Source: Xestospongia bergquistia
Lineage: Eukaryota > Porifera > Demospongiae > Haplosclerida > Petrosiidae
Assembly: GCA_963965975.1 (NCBI GenBank)
Contig: OZ014415.1
Location: forward strand, 563,001 to 627,000
DNA: 64,000 nucleotides
Direction of reading: 5' to 3'
This document shows, one piece after another, positions 11,901-23,697 of this stretch (positions are counted from its first letter, which is position 1; every line of letters begins with the position of its first letter). Under the pieces are notes generated by a model, which ran no database searches, was not told the DNA's origin, and saw only the letters and a program-made list of their open reading frames with translations. Made by a program: the position numbers and the translations under genes.

Positions 11901-13947
11901 GATGACTTGTATATTGGTGGAATTGATGAATCTGCCAGAGTCTCTTCATTATCTGGAACCAAAGTTGGACTAACCGGATGTATAGATACTGACTCAGTTC
12001 AGGTACTATATATATTAAATCATCAATTACATAGTATATCAGTGCCTATACAGTGTATTTAGGGAGAATGTAATATTTTTCCTTCTTGTTTATTAATACA
12101 GATCAATGGAAATGAATTGGGATCAGTTATTGTTGGCCGAAACATTGTTCAGTGCAGTGTTGATTCGTGTGTGTCCAGTCCTTGTCAAAATGGCGGTAGT
12201 TGTATTTCTACAGGTGTTTCATACACTTGTGTGTGTAGTCTAGGTTTTGCAGGAAGTATATGTGAAAATGGTATGTTGTATGTAATCAAATTAATATTTA
12301 TTTATAATTGATGTTCATTTTCAGTTATTGATGTGGACATACCTTCGTTTTTGGGCAGCTCCTATCTCTCTTATCCTACTCTCACAAACTCCTTTGCGGT
12401 AACTCAACTCTACATTGAATTGTTTCCAAATGTCTCAAATGGACTGATTCTATATAACAGCCAAACTAATGGATCAGATTACATTAGTATTAGTTTAAAG
12501 AATGGTATTGTGGAATACAGATATGACCTGGGTTCAGGACCTGCAGTAATCACCAGTTCATCCTCCATCAGTTTGGGCCAGTGGCATTCTATTGAAGTAT
12601 CTCGTACTGGTCCTAAAGGAAATTTAATTGTTGATAATGGTATACCAGTGACTAGATATTCACCTGGTGATTCTACTAGCTTACAATTAGGGGAACCATT
12701 GTATTTAGGAGGTATCACAGACTATTCTTTACTTCCACAAGACCTTGGAGTGTCACAAGGATTGGTTGGATGTGTTCGTTTGCTGAAGGTTTCTCCTAAT
12801 AATGCCAAGATTAATTTGATAAATGATGCTACTAATGGAGCAGGTGTTACTCAATGTACCGTAATGATGGGCTGTTTCACTAATCCTTGTCAAAATGGTG
12901 GCCAATGTATTGCGGAATATGTCAATGATACAGTTTTGGAACAATGTGACTGCTCATTACCATATGCTAGTGGAGATAGGTGTACAGAAAGTAAGACTAT
13001 TTCAATATTATAGTACAATATAATAGTTCTTTGTACATTAAATGAATTGTTTTTAATGATTGTTGTTTTTCTATTTGTAGGAGTTTCATTTGGAAATGCT
13101 TCTTTCACCAGCAATAGTTACCTACAATTTTCTTTAAATAGTATTCCAATTTCCAGGTACACTGATGATATTTCATATACATACATAATACAACATTATT
13201 TTCTATTCTCTCCTCCAGTATCACAATACATACCACAATACAACTCTCTATTACTCCTACTAGCACTAGTGGACTACTACTTTATATGGGACCTGTAAGA
13301 AGTTATTGTACTCACTTTTTATTTATTAATTAACTTACAATTTTAGAACAATCCTGCCACTGGAGATCATATACTAGTTGGATTAGTTGATGGTAAAATA
13401 GAGTGGAGATTTGATCTTGGATCTGGCACTGGTGTTATACAATCTAATGAGCCATTGACATTAGGAACCTCTTATGATATCAATTTGCTAAGGTTAGTTA
13501 AAATCATCTGGACTCTATATAATGTTGTGAACTAGTTCATATTGTAGATAGCAAGTTTATTTAATATTTATTTTCTTTAGAACTGATAACAATGGTAGAT
13601 TGTTTGTATCAGGTCAAAGTTATGTTAATGGTAACTCACCAGGTTCTTTACGACATCTTAACTTCATTCCATACGATTTTGTGATGTACCTAGGTAAGAT
13701 CTTATAATAATAATATTTTATGATCAATTTCAAATTTGAAACATGGTTTTCATTCAAAATTAAAACAATTAACTTGCCTACATTAGGTGGTTCCTCTGAT
13801 GTTTCAGTCACGTCTGGACAAGTATATTCAACTGGTTTTTCTGGTTGTGTCAGTCAACCTGTTAAACTTGGTTACACTAACAATGTTCAATCTATATCAT
13901 TTGATACTAGTTCAGTAGGTCAATATGTAAAACCCTGTAGTTTATAA
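2957..13947 (+). CDS. Giant secreted EGF / laminin-G protein, EYS-like layout
   Basis: This predicts a 2,925-residue extracellular protein. Exons: 2957-3023, 3834-8486, 9141-9779, 9837-10607, 10710-11477, 11530-12002, 12102-12270, 12325-12990, 13081-13156, 13219-13294, 13347-13492, 13581-13693, 13787-13947; phases agree throughout. Exon 1 encodes a signal peptide ([20 protein letters not shown]). Exon 2 encodes 40 EGF repeats, many calcium-binding (DINEC, DIDDC). Many fit the O-glucose motif CxSxPC (CASNPC, CSSNPC) and the O-fucose motif (CQNGGTC) known from Notch. The rest alternates six laminin-G domains with seven more EGF repeats. The protein ends GQYVKPCSL with no membrane helix, so it is likely secreted. 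EGF array followed by alternating LamG and EGF, without a membrane helix, resembles Eyes shut; Crumbs differs in having a membrane helix. Orthology to EYS is inference. Confidence 0.9.
3024..3833 (+). other. Intron 1 of the EGF/LamG gene
   Basis: An 810-bp AT-rich intron between the signal-peptide exon and the EGF exon. Donor GTATGT at 3024, acceptor CATAG at 3829-3833. I saw no other feature in it. Confidence 0.6.
3834..8486 (+). other. Single 4.65-kb exon encoding 40 EGF repeats
   Basis: Forty consecutive EGF modules of about 38 residues lie in one uninterrupted exon with phase 1 at both ends. I counted them by their six-cysteine pattern. The first is irregular ([12 protein letters not shown]). 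Repeats 37-40 have longer loops, the longest being repeat 39 with an insert rich in Ser and Gly. Most have the pattern D-[IV]-[DN]-[DE]-C at the start. The repeats are diverged at the DNA level, so this is an old array rather than a recent amplification. Confidence 0.9.
8500..9085 (+). repeat. Minisatellite in intron 2 of the EGF/LamG gene
   Basis: Nearly the whole 654-bp intron (8487-9140) is a tandem array of units of about 30-45 bases, built from GGACATACAGATGGACAAAT followed by variable numbers of GGAT/GGTAT. It is open in several frames on both strands because its core lacks stop triplets, which produces long spurious reading frames. Confidence 0.93.
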
Positions 13948-14377
13948 ATCATAGAATTAGTAGATAATATCATTTTTAAAATTATTTTTTACATTATTTA
14001 TATCAAATTATAATACTTGTTTTATTATTTCTATCTTACTAAATTAATAAAGTCATTCAACCCAATAATTGACTGAAGAGATATTTTTGACATTAAATAT
14101 TATGATAGATTAGTGAAGAATGAAAACAAAATAAATGTAGAAAACTATTAAGTATAAGTATATTGATAGTTTGTGATAGATAATTTCAGTGGAATTAAGG
14201 GCTAGTCACAAACAAACTAATTAATATTAATTAATAATAATTAATAACACTGATAAATTATTGAATGTTATCAGCAATACCTGTAATGGTCTAATAATAA
14301 TCCAGCTGGTGGAGCCAAGTAGACAGAAGCACTTCAAATCACCAGGTGATTGCTGAGGACAGTAGTTTGTTTGTTCA
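13948..14377 (+). other. Intergenic gap, EGF/LamG gene to MSH5
   Basis: AT-rich. A poly(A) signal AATAAA at 14046-14051 fits the upstream gene (3'UTR about 120 bases). The rest is the promoter and 5'UTR of MSH5; no clear motif was recognised. Confidence 0.6.
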
Positions 14378-16747
14378 ATGGATATTACTACTGAAGATCA
14401 TATTATTAGAGATGATGAATGTAGTGATATATATGAAGGAGATGTTAGTATAAAACCATCAAAATTACCTAAAACAAACATATGGGATATAAGTGATGAT
14501 AATGAACTCAGCAATCAGGTAAATACAACGATGATAATGGGACACTAATGTCACTAATAGACATTTAAAAGTGCCCTCAATATATAGAGATTGTATAATA
14601 CACTAAAGTATTAGTATGGGACTAGAACAAGTGTCCTCAATGTAGAGGTTGTATAATATACTAAAGTATTAGTATGGGACTAGAACAAGTGTCCTCAATA
14701 TAGAGGTTGTATAATATACTAAAGTATTAGTATGGGACTAGAACAAGTGTCCTCAATATAGAGGTTGTATAATACACTAAAGTATTAGTATGGGACTAGA
14801 ACAAGTGTCCTCAATATAGAGGTTGTATAATATACTAAAGTATTAGTATGGGACTAGAACAAGTGTCCTCAATATAGAGGTTGTATAATACACTAAAGTA
14901 TTAGTATGGAACTAGAACAAGTGTCCTCAATATAAAGGTATCCTCAATAATCATTGTCCTTTATATATGGTTCAATTATGTATCCACTATGTCATATATC
15001 ATGTAGGTCATATTCAGTATAATGTATAGCAATACTCAGTTAGGACTAGCATTCTATATTGTTGAGTCAGCAGAACTATATATTATGTGTGATGTAGCTG
15101 AAACAAGAGATTACGAGCTGCTGAAACGAGGTAGGTGGAGTTGATGATACATTCCTTTTAAAATGTTGTATTAGTTCTTTTACAGGTTGATCCTACTGTT
15201 ATATTGACCAGCTCAGTACAAGATGAATCATTACAACAAATTCTTACTAACTATGGTACAATGTGATATAGATATGATACAAATATGATACAGATATGAT
15301 ACAAATATGATACAGTATGATACAGATATGATACAAATATGATACAGTGTGATACAGATATGATGCAAATATGATACAGTATGATACAGATATGATACAA
15401 ATATGATACAGTATGATACAGATATGATACAAATATGATACAGTATGATACAGATTATTGTATAGTACTGTATTGTATCTGATACAATATGATATAGAAT
15501 ACTGAGATCGTGAAGTGTCTAATGTAAAGAGATTTCAATATATTAAAAGATATTATTAATATTATTTAATAAGTAATAAATATATATTTTTTTAGTTTAT
15601 ACTAATCATTGTATATCTGTTTATCTTTTGCAGCTGAACCAAATTCCTCTACTGATAGTAATATTTTATCTACTAAGTCAACTGTTGAAGTGTTACCAAG
15701 TACTGAATTTAGTAAGGCACACTTCTCTCTTACTGATTGTGATGTCATAATGATGTCATTGTTTTTAAAGAATATGAGTCGTGTCATCGACGTATTCTAT
15801 CATTTCCCTCTATTCCGGGGATACCAGCTGGTGCTAGTGAGGAAGAAAGAGCAGTGAAGATCTCCTCACTGATACCACTAGACTCACAAAATATGGTGAG
15901 AGAAAGATCATAATGTAATCTCTCTATAAATAACACTTCGGGACATTTTCCTTAATATAATACACTATAGTATTATTATAGGAATAGAACAAGTGTCCTT
16001 AATATAGATATGTCCTTAATATAGATGTATCCTCAATGTAGAGTGTCTATTATAAGAGGTTTCTATTGTCACATTAATTGCTATTGTGATTCTTTGTTTA
16101 CAGGTAAGGAGTTTAGGAGCTTTGTTAAAATATTTAGAGAAGAAGAGAGTGGGTATTGAACTAGATGACGCAGGAACACGTGTACCAATATTAACTATCA
16201 AAAAATTTACTCTGTTAGTAAATCATTAGATATTAATAAATAATTTATTTTGTTTTCCAGTGACAAACTTGTTTTAATGAACAATACTGCTTACAGGTAA
16301 TGTGACTGGTCTCTAGTTTACTAACTATAATATCTATTTTTAGTTCATTGAGAATATTTTATCGTGAGTCTCATCCTTCAGTCTATAAGGATAGCAGAGG
16401 AAGTAAAGAAGGACTATCATTATTTGGTGTGTGTGTGTGTGTGTGTGTATGTGTGTGTGTATCTATTATTGTTAATTTCCTATAGGTATTGCAAACCATA
16501 CTCGTTCTCCATTAGGTCAAAAATTATTAAAGTAATTAATATTATAATAGTTTTTCTAAATATTTATATTTCTCAATACAGATTGTGGTTTCTTAGACCT
16601 CTAAAAGATTTATCAATGTTACAATCTCGTCAAAAGGCAATTGAATTCTTAAGTAATCCACGACACAGTGATATTACTAGTTCATTTATTGATTGCCTCA
16701 AAAATATAAAGAATATACCAGTGAGTGTGTGTGTGTGTGTGTGTGTG

Positions 16748-16813
<66 letters not shown>

Positions 16814-17339
16814 TGTGTGTGTGTGGTGTGTGTGGTGTGTGTGTGTGTGTGTGTGATGTGTGTGTGTGAGAGAGAGAGTCAAATCATTTTTCTCTAGAGA
16901 ATATTGGTACATTTGATGTCATCTCAATTAACAATATCAGAATGGCAAGCATTATATAAGGTAATGTAATAATTAATTATATTAATTATATTAATTATTA
17001 TTTATTAGACTGCTTATAATGCTATTTGTATTGGTGACATATGTCGGAGTTTACCTCAAACTATAGACATATTTAAAAAGGTTTATTTGTAAAATATAAT
17101 TATATTAATATAATATATTTTATTAATAGATTAGTAGTATTTTTAATGATGATCTTCATCGCATTGCTAGTTTAATTAATAAAATAGTAAGTCATTTAAT
17201 TGCATGTCTATTTATTAATCTGCTTTCTTTTAGATTGACTTTGAAGAGTCCAATATTCAAAATAGATTTGTTGTCAAACATGGAGTAGACTCTGGCTTAG
17301 ATGAGAGTATGACTATATCTTTACTTCTTATGACTTCAT

Positions 17340-17376
<37 letters not shown>

Positions 17377-19539
17377 ACACAAAGAGAAACAAACTTATAA
17401 TGGTCTACCTGATCTGATGACTCGTGTAGCATCAACAGAACTGGAGAAATTAGATTCAGAAGTTAAAGAATGTCAAGTTATCTATGTACCTCAAGTAAAT
17501 AAAATATCAACTATATATATATAAATCTTTTTGTCTCTGACTGATTGTAGCTTGGTTATTTATTGCGTTTTCAACGGACATCTTGGATGAAAGAAGAAAA
17601 AGATTTTCATGTTGATGATATGATGTTTGTGGTAAGAGAGAAAGATAGAGGTAACTGTTGATATACTGAAACTGTCTAACTTTTGCAGTTCTTATCAGAA
17701 GATTATGTACATTACAAGACCAGTGCAACAAAAGGTAAGGAAAAAAGGGAGAAGACTGGAAAGAAAGAGAGAGAGAGAGAGTAAGAAGGAGAGACAGATG
17801 ACATTGCTATTATTTGTCTCTTATATCTTATAGAGTTAGATCGGTTGCTAGGTGACACACAATGTGAAATTCACGGTATACTAACTGATATATAACATTT
17901 CTATTATAACTATTACCATTATAGATTGTGAGACAGCTATTATGCACAGACTACAGTCAGTAATATCTGAACACACACAAACATTAGTATCTATAGTTGA
18001 ATGTACTGCAGAACTTGATTGGTATGTTGATGACAGATGGTGTACTAATAGTTGGATGAATAGATAGATCAAAAATTATAAAATTTCTCTTACTTCTTCA
18101 GTCTAGTATCTCTGACTTTGTTAGCTAGAGATCATAACTATGTCAAGCCAGAATTAACAGATGATAATGTTATATATATCAAAGCAGGCAGGTATAAACC
18201 ATAGACCTTGCAGAACACTCCTCACTCGCTCACTTTCTCTCCTACAGACATCCTCTACAAGAACTATGTGTTAATACTTTTGTTCCTAATGATACTTGTC
18301 TGGATTTGACTCATGGTCGTATGAAAATCCTTACAGGTGCTAATGCTAGTGGAAAAAGTGTCTATTTAACACAAGTATGAATGGATAGATGAGTGAATGG
18401 ATAGATGGATAGATATACAGACATTGTAACTAATAAATGACCTTTGTTTTTTAGGTCGGGTTAATAGTCTATTTAGCTCATATTGGTAGCTTTGTACCAG
18501 CAGAAATAGCAAAAATTGGTCTACAAGATAGTATATTTACTAGAATACAAACAAGAGAATCTGTCTCTGTATCTCAGTCTGCTTTCTTAATTGATATAAA
18601 CCAGGTAACTATCGTAACTATGGTAACTATAGTATAACTATGAGGTATGTTTTATATTTTGTGTAGGTATCATGTGCAGTACAAAGTAGTACTGAGCGCT
18701 CATTGATATTATTAGATGAGTTTGGTAAAGGAACAGCTACTGTAAGTAAGGGCATGGTAGTTTCTTTACAATAATCACAGCACACTCACAAACTGTATGG
18801 ACTATTATAGAGTCTAGTAATACTATATTATTGATGATGTAATATTATAGGTTGATGGACTGTCATTGTTAACTGCTGTACTACGATATTGGTTAAGAAA
18901 GGAGAAGTCTTGTCCTAATATTTTAGTTTCTACTCATTTTCATTCAGTAATTCAACAGAAACTTTTACCAACAACAAAATTAGTTGAATATTTAGTAAGT
19001 TCATTGATTACATCCGTCCATTCATTCATTTATCCATTCATCAGACAATGGACACAGTCAACGAGAATGGAGAATTAATCTTTCTTTACCAACTAACTCA
19101 AGGTCATAGTGATACCAGCTATGCTTGTCACATTGCCGCTAATGTGGGACTACCCCAGTCAATTATAAAAAGAGGATCATTAGTATGTTGAATCAGTAGA
19201 CTCAGATTATGAAATATAGTTTGACTGGTTTAGGTTTCAGACCAAATACGTCAGAATGAGACTGTGACAAGAGCAGATCAAGTTGATATGGAAACCAGAA
19301 ATAAAACGTAAAATAATTGTTACCATAGCAACAAATGCATATACAGTAAAGGGCATTCTCATGTAATAGGTCAGAGGGTATTATTTATTTAAAATGAGAC
19401 GTTTAATTTAATAATTTTTCTTATTTATTTTAGATGTGCATCAATTGTATCAAGGTTTTTAGATCTTGATCTTGAAAGAGACAATGTTGTTGGGTTCTTA
19501 CAAGAGTTTGTGCTACCTTCGGCTAAAGATGTTCTCTAA
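14378..19539 (+). CDS. MSH5: MSH5, meiotic MutS homologue
   Basis: MSH5 pairs with MSH4 in a clamp that stabilises crossover intermediates in meiosis; family knowledge. The gene encodes 835 residues, almost the length of human MSH5 (about 834). The ATPase is intact: Walker [14 protein letters not shown] (18338-18374) and Walker [14 protein letters not shown] (18703-18741). Exons: 14378-14518, 15007-15130, 15175-15255, 15634-15711, 15771-15895, 16104-16213, 16261-16296, 16344-16426, 16486-16531, 16582-16720, 16898-16960, 17009-17080, 17130-17186, 17234-17306, 17385-17494, 17551-17631, 17689-17734, 17834-17875, 17925-18021, 18102-18191, 18248-18374, 18455-18604, 18667-18741, 18851-18994, 19045-19182, 19234-19307, 19434-19539. 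Phases are consistent and no stop interrupts. Introns are mostly 45-100 bp. MSH4 was excluded by block matches such as [12 protein letters not shown] and [11 protein letters not shown]. Confidence 0.96.
14575..14935 (+). repeat. 58-bp tandem repeat in MSH5 intron 1
   Basis: Six copies, spaced 60 bp once and then 58 bp, starting at 14575, 14635, 14693, 14751, 14809 and 14867, with a partial copy at 14925. The unit contains two near-palindromes, CCTCAATATAGAGG and ACTAAAGTATTAGT, and the phrase GGGACTAGAACAAGTG. The same unit occurs reversed in an RPTP-A intron near 35.0 kb, with diverged pieces at about 15.95-16.05 kb and 25.58-25.65 kb. Confidence 0.92.
15256..15480 (+). repeat. GATACA-type tandem repeat in MSH5 intron 3
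   Basis: The stretch is built from GATACA and ATATGATACAGTATGATACA elements in irregular tandem order. It is non-coding; the reading frame open through it on the minus strand is a repeat artefact. Confidence 0.88.
16720..16880 (+). repeat. (GT)n microsatellite in MSH5 intron 10
   Basis: About 140 bases of GT dinucleotides with rare interruptions, ending in GAGAGAGAGAG, directly after the donor GTGAGT at 16721. A shorter GT run sits at 16427-16460 and a CT run at 17343-17376, both also in MSH5 introns. Confidence 0.95.
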
Positions 19540-19693
19540 TAGTTAAAAATAGAAAGACATTCTATTTATAGAACTTTAGGCATTACATCATCTTCTAAGA
19601 AACATTAAATATCAGTTCAGAAAATGACTCTTAAATAACACAAAAATATATTATTAGTAATTAGATACGCAGTTGCTATGGTTACTATGTACA

Positions 19694-20518
19694 TCATGAC
19701 TGTCTATTTGATAAGTATTGGTTAATATCATATATTGTCCATTGTAATGGATATTCATTGTCCCAGTATATCTCTGAACCAAACTTCCATAAATGGTAAG
19801 CATCTCGGAACTGGTTAGATCCTTGTAGTCTTTCATTATTTTTATCTACTATGACAAATTTCTCTTTTGTGTTGAAAGAAACCAATAGTAAGAACTCCAT
19901 CTTTGCTAGTGTTGCTTCTTTGCCAATCTTTCTTGCTGCCTCTATTGTAAATCGTCCATTAGTTTCCATCAAATTTTCTAATTTTGATTGACTAGTAATA
20001 ATTTTTTGACCTAACCATGAAATAGTATGCTTATCATCAGGACTAGCAGAACCAACAATAGAGTTCACACTTGTTACTTTTAAATTTTTTATCGATTCAA
20101 TGTCTATATACATTTGTGAGGACTCTGGTAGTGATGTCAGTGAGGAGATCATTGGTTTATAAAGATCTGGATGTAGAAGTCCTTTTAATTTTTCATGTTG
20201 ATCTGGCGATGATAAGAGTTTGGCGATATAGTGAATGGCATCTTTTGCTCCCTCGAGAAATTCTCCCGGTACAAACTCTGTTCCAGTGAGGTTTCTAACT
20301 ACACGTTTAAGTAAATGTAATCCAGCTAGCTTATTTAAAAATGATTCTGATGATGAATAAGGTCGTGAACTGTGTGGCCATGGTAACGGGTAATCTGATA
20401 GTTCATTGGCAGGAGGTGTAACAGTGTGAATGGAAGACTTTGTGTGTAAGTAGCTAGTAGATCCTATTCTTGGACATATGGCTCTATATAGATGATATCT
20501 GGACATCATTATACCCAT
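19694..20518 (-). CDS. Putative mitochondrial Tim44-like domain protein (MAIP1-like)
   Basis: A single-exon frame of 274 codons. The N-terminus MGIMMSRYHLYRAICPR is basic and hydroxylated with no acidic residue, like a mitochondrial targeting sequence. The middle, FVPGEFLEGAKDAIHYIAKL followed by LLHPDLYKPMISSL, resembles the Tim44-like fold of matrix proteins such as MAIP1 (m-AAA protease-interacting protein 1). The end, WTIYDINQYLS, fits the C-terminal beta region. If right, it would bind the m-AAA protease at the inner membrane. The match is by recalled pattern and weak, so no symbol is given. It lies tail-to-tail with MSH5 (154 bp between stop codons) and head-to-head with RAVER. The start is the first ATG of the frame; a second Met follows closely at codon 4. 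Confidence 0.55.
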   Translation of the reverse strand: MGIMMSRYHLYRAICPRIGSTSYLHTKSSIHTVTPPANELSDYPLPWPHSSRPYSSSESFLNKLAGLHLLKRVVRNLTGTEFVPGEFLEGAKDAIHYIAKLLSSPDQHEKLKGLLHPDLYKPMISSLTSLPESSQMYIDIESIKNLKVTSVNSIVGSASPDDKHTISWLGQKIITSQSKLENLMETNGRFTIEAARKIGKEATLAKMEFLLLVSFNTKEKFVIVDKNNERLQGSNQFRDAYHLWKFGSEIYWDNEYPLQWTIYDINQYLSNRQS

Positions 20519-20808
20519 CTGAAAATGAAATCAAATATGTCATCAGTGTAATAATAATTAACTTACTGTGGGCAAAAATACTGATCACGTGACTTTTAAT
20601 TAAACTTTAATTAACTTAATTATATTAAAGTTGATTTTCAAAACTCGTGGCGGTGTTAAGGTGTAAAAGTGTTACTACATAGCGTGACTAGTTAAGTCAG
20701 GGGCTCAGGGCCGGCTGTAATACAGTAGTAGAAGAGAGCATTGTCTAGACCTCGTGTAAGTATCGTGAGTGTCTATGATTTAAATCTAAATATCTCCTTG
20801 AGAACGGA
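20519..20808. promoter_or_regulatory. Bidirectional promoter, MAIP1-like / RAVER
   Basis: These 290 bp separate two divergent start codons. The part nearer RAVER is less AT-rich (GGGCTCAGGGCCGGCTG near 20700), as expected of a promoter. No specific factor site was assigned. Confidence 0.45.
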
Positions 20809-23697
20809 ATGAAGGGTGGCAAATCAAGTGAAGATGCGCAAGAACAAACTGGTCATGTTCATAATAGTAAGTGAATAATGTCTGTATTGTGTATTACAGT
20901 GCTATTCTATTAGGTGAAGAGGTTAGTGCAGCAAAAGTGGAGACTGAGAAAGTGGTTGCTGAAATGCATGCAGAATTTGGACGTAGGCGTAAAATCACTG
21001 TCTCTGGACTACCTGTGGATTTCACTGAAGAGGTAAACATTAATTTCTAATAATTTAATAATTCTATTTACTTTATTGATCAATTTGCTCATGCATTCAT
21101 TCATTTCTATAGCCATGCATCCATTTCTATAACCATTCATCCATTTCTATGGTGTCATGCCTTTTTATCTAATCCCATTTCGTCTAATTTCACTTTGTCT
21201 GATAAAATGTATTTATTTCCTCATTTTGTCTAAAAGTGTTAAAGACCTAACATTATTCAGTAACTAACTGTATGTTTTTGATCTTAACTTGTAGTACACT
21301 TTGGAATGCTAATTAAGAACAAAGGCTTTGATGTTTTAAGAATGTACACACTTATAATATTAGAACCTTTTCAATAGAGTTTGTTATAATCACTTGAGGA
21401 GTGTGATCACTTCTTCATTAACGATATAGATATACATTTAATTTCCATACTCATTCATCTATCCTTGTATCCATTCATCCATTTCTATACCCATTTATCC
21501 ATTTCTATATCCATTCATCCATTTCTATATCCATTCATCCATTTCTATACCCATTCATCCATTTATCTTCCCTCTCTCACAACAGTCATTTAAAACACTT
21601 CTATCTAATCAAGACTTCATTGTTGCTTCAAAAATAAAAGATGATACAATAAAATTAGTATTCCCAACATTATCAGATGCTCGAACGGCCATTCAAGAAC
21701 TCAATGGACTTAAAACGGATGGTCAAAAACTGTCATCTCAATTCGGACATCCAGATTCTTTTCTTTTTGTTGGTAATCTTCCTCAATGGTATGATAAAAC
21801 TAAACTCCACACTCTCTTTTCACCATATGGGACAATACTCCGATGTTTTGTTGTATACAGTATTGTTACTGGAGAAAGTAAAAACTATGGATTTGTAGAA
21901 TTTTTAACTCGAGAAGAGGCAATGGCTGCTAAACAAAAAATGGCCACTAAAGTTGTTGGTAGTCGTAGTTTGAGAGTCGATTTTGCTGACAATGGTATGC
22001 AGACTTGTGAAGATTTACATTCAAAGACTCTATTTGTTGATAAGTTACCTAAAGGCTTGAAAGATGAGAGTAAATTAAAAGAAATGTTTGAAGAGTGTGG
22101 AACTGTTAACTTCTGTCAGGTGAGTGAGCAGCCAACCACGCACCTCCAATAGAAATAGCTCTATTGTTTTATTGGAATTAGTAAGGGCTGGTTTGTAGTT
22201 TATGAGTAGAGTTTATTTGTGCATGATAAGAAAACTAAACTATTATGTTGTTAATATCATCCTAAGTGTAGATACCATGACAATACTTGTCAATGTCAAG
22301 GATGTATAGTACTTGACTACCTGTCTGTCATGTATATAATGTATTACGTAAAATAATAGGATTAAGTTGGACTTGTATATGATAGAGATTATACTAAAGT
22401 ATACTAACTTATAGCTCTAATACAATTCTACTAGATTGCTCTGACGGCTACCGGTATGCCGAGAGGATTTGCTTTTATTGATATGAGTACGTCAAAGGAA
22501 GCAGAAGAAGGACAGAGACTATGTAATCATAAAATGTTTGAGGGACAAGAAATTCGAGTGTCTTTTGGTATGCCCTGTAGACCAGGAGCTTGTATACTTC
22601 AGCCCAAAAATGTCCCATTTAATACATTATGGAGTACTAACATTGTACCATCATCTCTTGGAGTAATATGTCCACAAGAAAAAATATTTGTGAGTTTTTT
22701 TAAATAGTGATACTTCTCTCTTGTCCATCCATTTATCATTCATTTGTCTATTTGTCCATTCTATTGTCAACCCATCCATTTATCCATCCATATATATATA
22801 TCCTATAGATATCCACTTACCCCTCTGATCACACCTATGCTATTGCACCTTCTACACACTTCACAACAGGACCCATATATACTAGTGTTAATACATCAAC
22901 TTTACCAACCTCATCTTCTCATATTTTGATACCTATTACGGCCATCCCTACCACACATCATCCTCACATTCACCTTCACAATCACCTTCCCACATCTCAG
23001 CAATCTGAGACACCGCCTCCAGAATCATCAGAGCTAAAAGAAAATGTACCCGTCCAAGAAAAGGTAGGCTATCAGAGCAATGGTAGCTATCCTAGGTCAT
23101 TGTGGTAAGTACTGATGTTTACAAGTCTAGAGCTGACTAATGGTAGCTATCCTAGGTCACTGTGGTAAGTACTGATGTTTACTAGTCTAGAGCTTACTAA
23201 TGGTAGCTATCCTAGGTCGCTGTGGTAAGTACTGATGTTTACTAGTCTAGAGCTTACTAATGGTAGCTATCCTAGGTCACTGTGGTAAGTACTGATGTTT
23301 ACTAGTCTAGAGCTTACTAATGGTAGCTATCCTAGGTCACTGTGGTAAGTACTGATGTTTACTAGTCTAGAGCTTACTAATGGTAGCTATTCTAGGTCAC
23401 TGTAGTAAGTACTGATGTTTACTAGTCCAGAACTTACTAATGGTAGCTATTCTAGGTCACTGTAGTAAGTACTGATGTTTACTAGTCCAGAACTTACTAA
23501 TGGTAGCTATCTTAAGTCACTTTTTTTCTCTTTAGACTTCCCATAAAATTGGTCAAAAACGTCACTTACACGAGGACAATGATACTAATTATGATAAAGA
23601 CTCTCTAATGGCAGTATATGATCGTCCATATCTTGGTCAACATGATCAAGGCATACAATATACTCATCCATTAAAACGCATACGTACCATGGAATGA
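20809..23697 (+). CDS. RAVER: RAVER, three-RRM ribonucleoprotein
   Basis: RAVER1/2 proteins bind PTB and vinculin and work in alternative splicing; this is family knowledge. Six exons (20809-20866, 20914-21032, 21586-22119, 22435-22689, 22809-23063, 23536-23697) encode 460 residues. RRM1 starts GRRRKITVSGLPVDF. RRM2 has SFLFVGNLPQWYD, then SKNYGFVEFLTREEA. RRM3 has KTLFVDKLPKGLKDES, then PRGFAFIDM. The tail is rich in Thr, Pro, His and Ser and lacks obvious further domains. RRM order and spacing, and the phrase VSFGMPCRPGACIL after RRM3, match vertebrate RAVER1/2. It is shorter than them because the C-terminal low-complexity part is reduced. The single sponge-like gene probably predates the RAVER1/RAVER2 split. 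Confidence 0.88.
21425..21570 (+). repeat. Short tandem repeat in RAVER intron 2
   Basis: Irregular repeats of CCATTTCTATACCCATTCAT with small changes. The rest of the intron (21033-21585) is AT-rich and featureless. Confidence 0.75.
23064..23535 (+). repeat. 60-bp repeat array in RAVER intron 5, each unit with splice-like motifs
   Basis: Seven units of exactly 60 bp fill most of the intron; the GTAAGTACTGATG phrase recurs at 23105, 23165, 23225, 23285, 23345, 23405 and 23465. Each unit also contains CTTACTAATGG, which resembles a branch-point consensus, then CCTAG and GTCACTGTG. The true exon 6 acceptor is at 23533-23535. Confidence 0.92.

Noticed and set aside
15247..15432. Minus-strand frame rich in Tyr-His-Ile-Cys
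   Set aside because: Translation of the GATACA repeat in an MSH5 intron.
15712..15770. Apparent frameshift in MSH5
   Set aside because: A 59-bp intron with donor GTAAGG and acceptor TTTTTAAAG restores the family sequence ([19 protein letters not shown]), so the gene is intact.
16364..16912. Frames rich in Val-Cys or His-Thr
   Set aside because: Translations of the GT microsatellite in MSH5 introns.
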